Source: an uncultured Christensenellaceae bacterium (GTDB lineage: Bacteria > Bacillota > Clostridia > Christensenellales > CALWSW01). From it: a stretch of DNA of 36,333 bases. Made by a program: the position numbers and the translations under genes. Location of the stretch: NCBI GenBank assembly GCA_944384305.1, contig CALWSW010000005.1:1-36333 (forward strand). The letters run 5' to 3'. Shown here piece after piece: positions 33,228 to 36,333 of this stretch. The notes below the pieces were generated by a model. It was not told where the DNA came from, searched no databases, and was given only the letters and a program-made list of their open reading frames with translations. Position 1 is the first letter of the stretch; each line of letters opens with the position of its first letter.

Positions 33228-35192
33228 ATGAAGACCCCCTTAAAACGCGCGCTTTCGCTGCTCTTGTGCCTCGCTTTGGCCTTGGGCTTTGCGGCCTGCG
33301 CGCCGCAGGAAACCGCCGTTTCGCCCACGCCCGATGCAGCGGAAGGCTCCGATGCTCCGGCGCTCTACACGCCCGGCACCTACACCGCTTCCGCCGCCGG
33401 CAACAACGGCACGGTCACTGTCGCTGTCACCTTTACCGAAACCGCTATTTCGGCGGTGGAAGTGACCGCCCACAGCGAGACCCCCGGCATTGGCGACGCC
33501 GCCATTGAGCAGATCCCCGGTGCGATCGTCGGCGGCCAGACGCTTGCCGTAGACGCCGTTTCGGGCGCGACCAACACCAGCAACGCCATTTTGGATGCCG
33601 TGGAGGACTGCGTGGAGCAGGCCGGCGGCGACGTTGCCGCCCTGAAGGCCGCAGCGGCCGAGGAGCCCGCAAGCAACGAGACCACCGAGCTTTCTGCCGG
33701 CGTCGTGGTGGTGGGCGGCGGCGGCGCCGGGCTGACGGCCGCTATCGCTGCCGCGCAGGAAGGCGCAGAGGTCATCCTCATAGAAAAAGCCGGTGTTTTG
33801 GGCGGCAACACCATCATGAGCGGCGGCGGGCTGAACACCGCCGACCCCGTTCGCCAGGGCAGCACCGAAATGAGCGAATCCATGCGCAACCAGCTCGCCG
33901 GTTACCTGGAATACGACCCCGCCGGGTTCGGCGATTTTGCCGCCGAGCTCGAAACGCTGAAGACCCAGATCCAGGAGTATTTGGACAGCGGCGAGACCTA
34001 CTTGTTCGACTCCCCCGAGCTGCACATGATCCAGAGCTACGAGGGCAGCAAGCGCACCGGCCTGGACGGCACGGTGGTGACCCCCGACCACGACCTGCTC
34101 GCCACCCTGTGCAACCAGACCCTGCCTACCTGCGAATGGCTGGAGACCCTGGGCGTGCAGTTTAAGGACACGCTCAGCACGGCCGTGGGCGCGCTGTGGC
34201 AGCGCACCCACGACGTGGAAGGCGGCGCTTCGGCCCTGATCGCCACACTGGAGGAAAGCGCCGAAGCACAGGGCGTCACCATCCTCACCCAGACCCGCGG
34301 CACCGAGATCCTCATGGAAGACGGCCGCGCCGTGGGTGTGCGCGCCGAAGACGCCAGCGGGAACGAAGTGCTGCTGCACGCCGGAAGCGGCGTAGTGCTG
34401 GCCACCGGCGGCTTTGCCTCCAATGCCGAAATGGTGATGGAATACAACAACTACTGGCCGGATCTTTCGGCCACCATGCCCTGCGACGGCGCGGCTGGCT
34501 GCACGGGCGACGGCATCGTCATGGCGCAGGCCGCCGGCGCCAACCTGGTGGGCATGGGCTTCATCCAGATCCTGCCCATCTGCACCGTGGACGGCCAGGC
34601 CATCCGCGGCACGCAGAACAAGATCTACGTCAACCAAGAGGGTGTGCGCTTTGTGAACGAAAACGACGAGCGCGACAAGCTGGTCACCGCCATTCTCGGC
34701 CAGACCGGCGGCCGCATGTACGCCATCGGCGACGCCACCCAGTACGAGCTGCAGGGCGAAGAAAAGCTCAACGCGCTCATCGAAAAGGGCTACGCCTGTG
34801 TGGCCGACACCATAGAGGACCTGGCCGCGCAGATGGAAAGCCTGTTCGGTGTGGACGCCGAAGCCTTCCTTAAAACCGTAGCCAACTACAACAGCTACGT
34901 CGACGCGCAGGAAGACCCCGAATTCGGCCGCTACAACTTCATCGGCAAGATCGAGGAAGCGCCCTTTGTGGCCATTATGGAAGCGCCGGCGCTGCACCAC
35001 ACCATGGGCGGCGTTCAGATCGATACCGAGACCCGCGTGCTGAACGCCGAGGGCGCGGCCATTCCCGGCCTGTACGCCGCCGGCGAGGTGACGGGCGGCA
35101 TCCACGCCGGCAACCGCCTGGGCGGCAACGCCGTGGCCGACGCCATGACCTTTGGCCGCATTGCCGGCCAGAGCGCCGCAAACGGCAAGTGA
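33228..35192 (+). CDS. Lipoprotein flavoreductase, FMN-binding domain first, FAD domain second
   Basis: A 654-residue exported flavoprotein. Lipobox GFAAC (Cys25). The FMN_bind domain comes first (about residues 50-130, flavinylation motif DAVSGATNTS), then the FAD domain with VVVVGGGGAGLTAAIAAAQE. The four active-site residues of soluble fumarate reductases can be matched: His in QRTHDVEGG, Arg in FVNENDERDK, His in HHTMGGVQ and Arg in AGNRLGGNA. It should therefore reduce an unsaturated carboxylate or similar acceptor by proton plus hydride transfer (inference). The domain order is that of Firmicutes extracellular reductases and opposite to the other flavoreductase in this window. AAGGAAGGA precedes the ATG; the promoter carries a MerR dyad. 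Confidence 0.94.
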   Translation: MKTPLKRALSLLLCLALALGFAACAPQETAVSPTPDAAEGSDAPALYTPGTYTASAAGNNGTVTVAVTFTETAISAVEVTAHSETPGIGDAAIEQIPGAIVGGQTLAVDAVSGATNTSNAILDAVEDCVEQAGGDVAALKAAAAEEPASNETTELSAGVVVVGGGGAGLTAAIAAAQEGAEVILIEKAGVLGGNTIMSGGGLNTADPVRQGSTEMSESMRNQLAGYLEYDPAGFGDFAAELETLKTQIQEYLDSGETYLFDSPELHMIQSYEGSKRTGLDGTVVTPDHDLLATLCNQTLPTCEWLETLGVQFKDTLSTAVGALWQRTHDVEGGASALIATLEESAEAQGVTILTQTRGTEILMEDGRAVGVRAEDASGNEVLLHAGSGVVLATGGFASNAEMVMEYNNYWPDLSATMPCDGAAGCTGDGIVMAQAAGANLVGMGFIQILPICTVDGQAIRGTQNKIYVNQEGVRFVNENDERDKLVTAILGQTGGRMYAIGDATQYELQGEEKLNALIEKGYACVADTIEDLAAQMESLFGVDAEAFLKTVANYNSYVDAQEDPEFGRYNFIGKIEEAPFVAIMEAPALHHTMGGVQIDTETRVLNAEGAAIPGLYAAGEVTGGIHAGNRLGGNAVADAMTFGRIAGQSAANGK

Positions 35193-35209
35193 CCCTAAAA
35201 TTACAAAAG

Positions 35210-35244
35210 CGGCCCGCGGGCATTTTGCCCGCGGGCCGTATTTT
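35210..35244. terminator. Two-way terminator between flavoreductase and permease genes
   Basis: CGGCCCGCGGGC (35210-35221) and GCCCGCGGGCCG (35227-35238) form a perfect 12-bp stem, followed by TATTTTC on the plus strand and CTTTTG on the minus strand. Confidence 0.85.
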
Positions 35245-35957
35245 CAATTCCTTTGCTTTTTCCTTGGCTTTGCCAGGAGCAGCGCCGCCCCCACAACCAG
35301 CAACGCGCACTGTACCACCACCGTTCCCGCCGGCAGCGAAAAGGCCGGGTCCAACACCCCAAGCGCCAGCGGGCGCTCCACAAACACGCTGCCGTTGAGC
35401 AGCCCCAAACATTCCGGCAGGGGCAGCGCCAAGAGCAGCACCGGCAGCAGCATCCACACAAACAGAAGCCAGGGCCGCAGCTGGCCCAAATAGTAGCCGC
35501 TGCCCAGGGCAAACACCAAGGGCGGCGCCAGCGTCAAAAGCGCCGGCAAAAGGAGCGTGCCCCAGTCGTACCACCCAAACATCCCGCCGTAAAACACCGC
35601 CGCAAGCAGCAGTACCATAAGCGCGAGCAGCGCCGTTCCCGCAAGGGCCGAAAACCCCCGCACCAGCCGGTACGCCGCGGGCGTTACCGGCGTTGCCAGG
35701 GTCAGGCTTTCCCGCCTTTTTTCTGCCTTAGAGGTAAAAAAGGTAAGGAAGAACAGCGCCCCCACCCACAAAAGCGGCAGCATGCGGCACAAGTAATCGC
35801 CAAAGCTCCAGGGCGAAAAGGGCGCGGTGTGCGACACCCCTAAAATCGTCGCCCGGTCCAGCACCTGCCAGCCGTAAAACAGGGTGACGAGCACCAGCCC
35901 GAAAAAGAACTTGTTGCAAAGCAGCCGCTTGCACTCGTAACCAAAGATCTTACGCAA
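35244..35957 (-). CDS. ABC-2-like membrane permease
   Basis: A 237-residue protein with about six hydrophobic helices (for example ALAGTALLALMVLLLAAVFY and LFVWMLLPVLLLALPL). It begins MRKIFGYECKRLLCNKFFFG, the usual cytoplasmic start of ABC-2 permeases, and has the charged loop FTSKAEKRRESLTLATP typical of that family. The start is TTG at 35957 with GAGGAGG 8 bases upstream, overlapping the end of the preceding gene by 8 bases. No ATPase gene is in view; it could lie beyond the right edge. Confidence 0.78.
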   Translation of the reverse strand: MRKIFGYECKRLLCNKFFFGLVLVTLFYGWQVLDRATILGVSHTAPFSPWSFGDYLCRMLPLLWVGALFFLTFFTSKAEKRRESLTLATPVTPAAYRLVRGFSALAGTALLALMVLLLAAVFYGGMFGWYDWGTLLLPALLTLAPPLVFALGSGYYLGQLRPWLLFVWMLLPVLLLALPLPECLGLLNGSVFVERPLALGVLDPAFSLPAGTVVVQCALLVVGAALLLAKPRKKQRN

Positions 35958-36333
35958 GGTCCAGGTCCTCCTCTGTTAAATTGCAGGCATCCAGAAACTC
36001 CTGGTAGGTCAAATAGGGGTTCATAGGGTCCAGTTCGCGCTGGAACAGCCCCCAAAGCACCTCGTCCATGGCCGCTTCGCCGCCCAGCAGAGCCTCGGCC
36101 TTCAGAATTTTCAGCGGCATTTCGCAGTATTGCCGCACATACGTCAAGTTCCCGGTGATCTCCAGCTGCTTCTCTTCGGGCAGCGCCGACAGCACCTCGG
36201 GGTTGCGCACGTAATAGTCCAAGTAATAGTCTTCCACCGCCTGCTGCCACTGCGCGACGTAGTGCTCTTTGGCGTAGGCTTCGCCGTAAAGCTCTTTGAC
36301 GATGCGGTAGGTGGTGTACACCGTCAGCCCTTC
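35950..36333 (-). CDS. C-terminal part of a larger protein, resembles the end of an M1 aminopeptidase
   Basis: The frame is open to the right edge, so the 5' end is missing; about 127 residues are visible. The pattern resembles the helical end of M1 metallopeptidases: YCEMPLKILKAEALLGGEAA, then DEVLWGLFQRELDPMNPYLT and YQEFLDACNL, like the family's YxKGxxxLxxLxxxxG...F..Y..........T..DF. The HExxH zinc site would lie outside the window, so this call is tentative. M1-like peptidase domains are known next to, or fused with, ABC-2 permeases in Firmicutes, which fits the 8-base overlap with the following permease gene. Confidence 0.45.
   Translation of the reverse strand, partial: EGLTVYTTYRIVKELYGEAYAKEHYVAQWQQAVEDYYLDYYVRNPEVLSALPEEKQLEITGNLTYVRQYCEMPLKILKAEALLGGEAAMDEVLWGLFQRELDPMNPYLTYQEFLDACNLTEEDLDLA

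Noticed and set aside
33240-35105. 621-codon open frame on the minus strand
   Set aside because: It is antisense to the flavoreductase; its His/Gly/Ala-rich sequence is the mirror of GC-rich codon use, and it has no ribosome binding site or family motif.

Overview
The window looks like chromosomal DNA from a high-GC, spore-forming gut clostridium (Oscillospirales/Ruminococcaceae-like). The evidence is spoIVA, a Clostridia-style pur operon, tig-clpP-clpX, ThiT under a TPP riboswitch, AGGAGG-type ribosome binding sites, YHYH and RCC1-repeat proteins, and lipoprotein flavoreductases. I see no phage, IS element, CRISPR array or plasmid feature. The organism call is inference; no 16S gene is present.

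Left part (1-9220): a leftward purine operon purE-C-F-M-N (purN is cut by the window edge) with a promoter region that carries two direct CGTTCGG boxes. Then two rightward genes (GNAT acetyltransferase, YHYH-domain membrane protein), a two-way terminator, the leftward proteostasis group tig-clpP-clpX with a very clear promoter, and a tRNA-Pro(GGG) with its own promoter and terminator.

Middle part (9286-24335): a leftward sulfur/redox unit (Crp/Fnr regulator, rhodanese, CoA-disulfide-reductase/rhodanese fusion) with a perfect Crp/Fnr-type palindrome centred about 41 bp before the predicted transcription start of the rhodanese operon; a small unknown gene divergent from spoIVA; an RCC1-repeat protein with a recent 228-bp internal duplication; a lipoprotein FAD/FMN reductase divergent from an AraC regulator; and a catabolic cassette (FGGY kinase, Fe-alcohol dehydrogenase, atypical DeoC-type aldolase) divergent from a LysR regulator.

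Right part (24342-36333): RNase P RNA behind a zinc-ribbon/NIF3/TrmK operon that appears to be headed by a tiny frameshifted membrane-protein gene; an orphan membrane-fusion protein; a TPP riboswitch with thiT; a condensation-fold acyltransferase; an AEC transporter; a MerR regulator divergent from a second lipoprotein flavoreductase whose domain order is the reverse of the first, with a MerR dyad inside the promoter; and an ABC-2-like permease overlapping a truncated gene that resembles the end of an M1 aminopeptidase.

The most unusual items are the two regulator-paired secreted flavoreductases with swapped domain order, the kinase/aldolase/dehydrogenase cassette of unknown substrate, the Crp-controlled rhodanese system, a two-copy hairpin-linker-hairpin intergenic element, and the broken small membrane ORF. 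No function here has been tested by database search; family names rest on recognised motifs and lengths.
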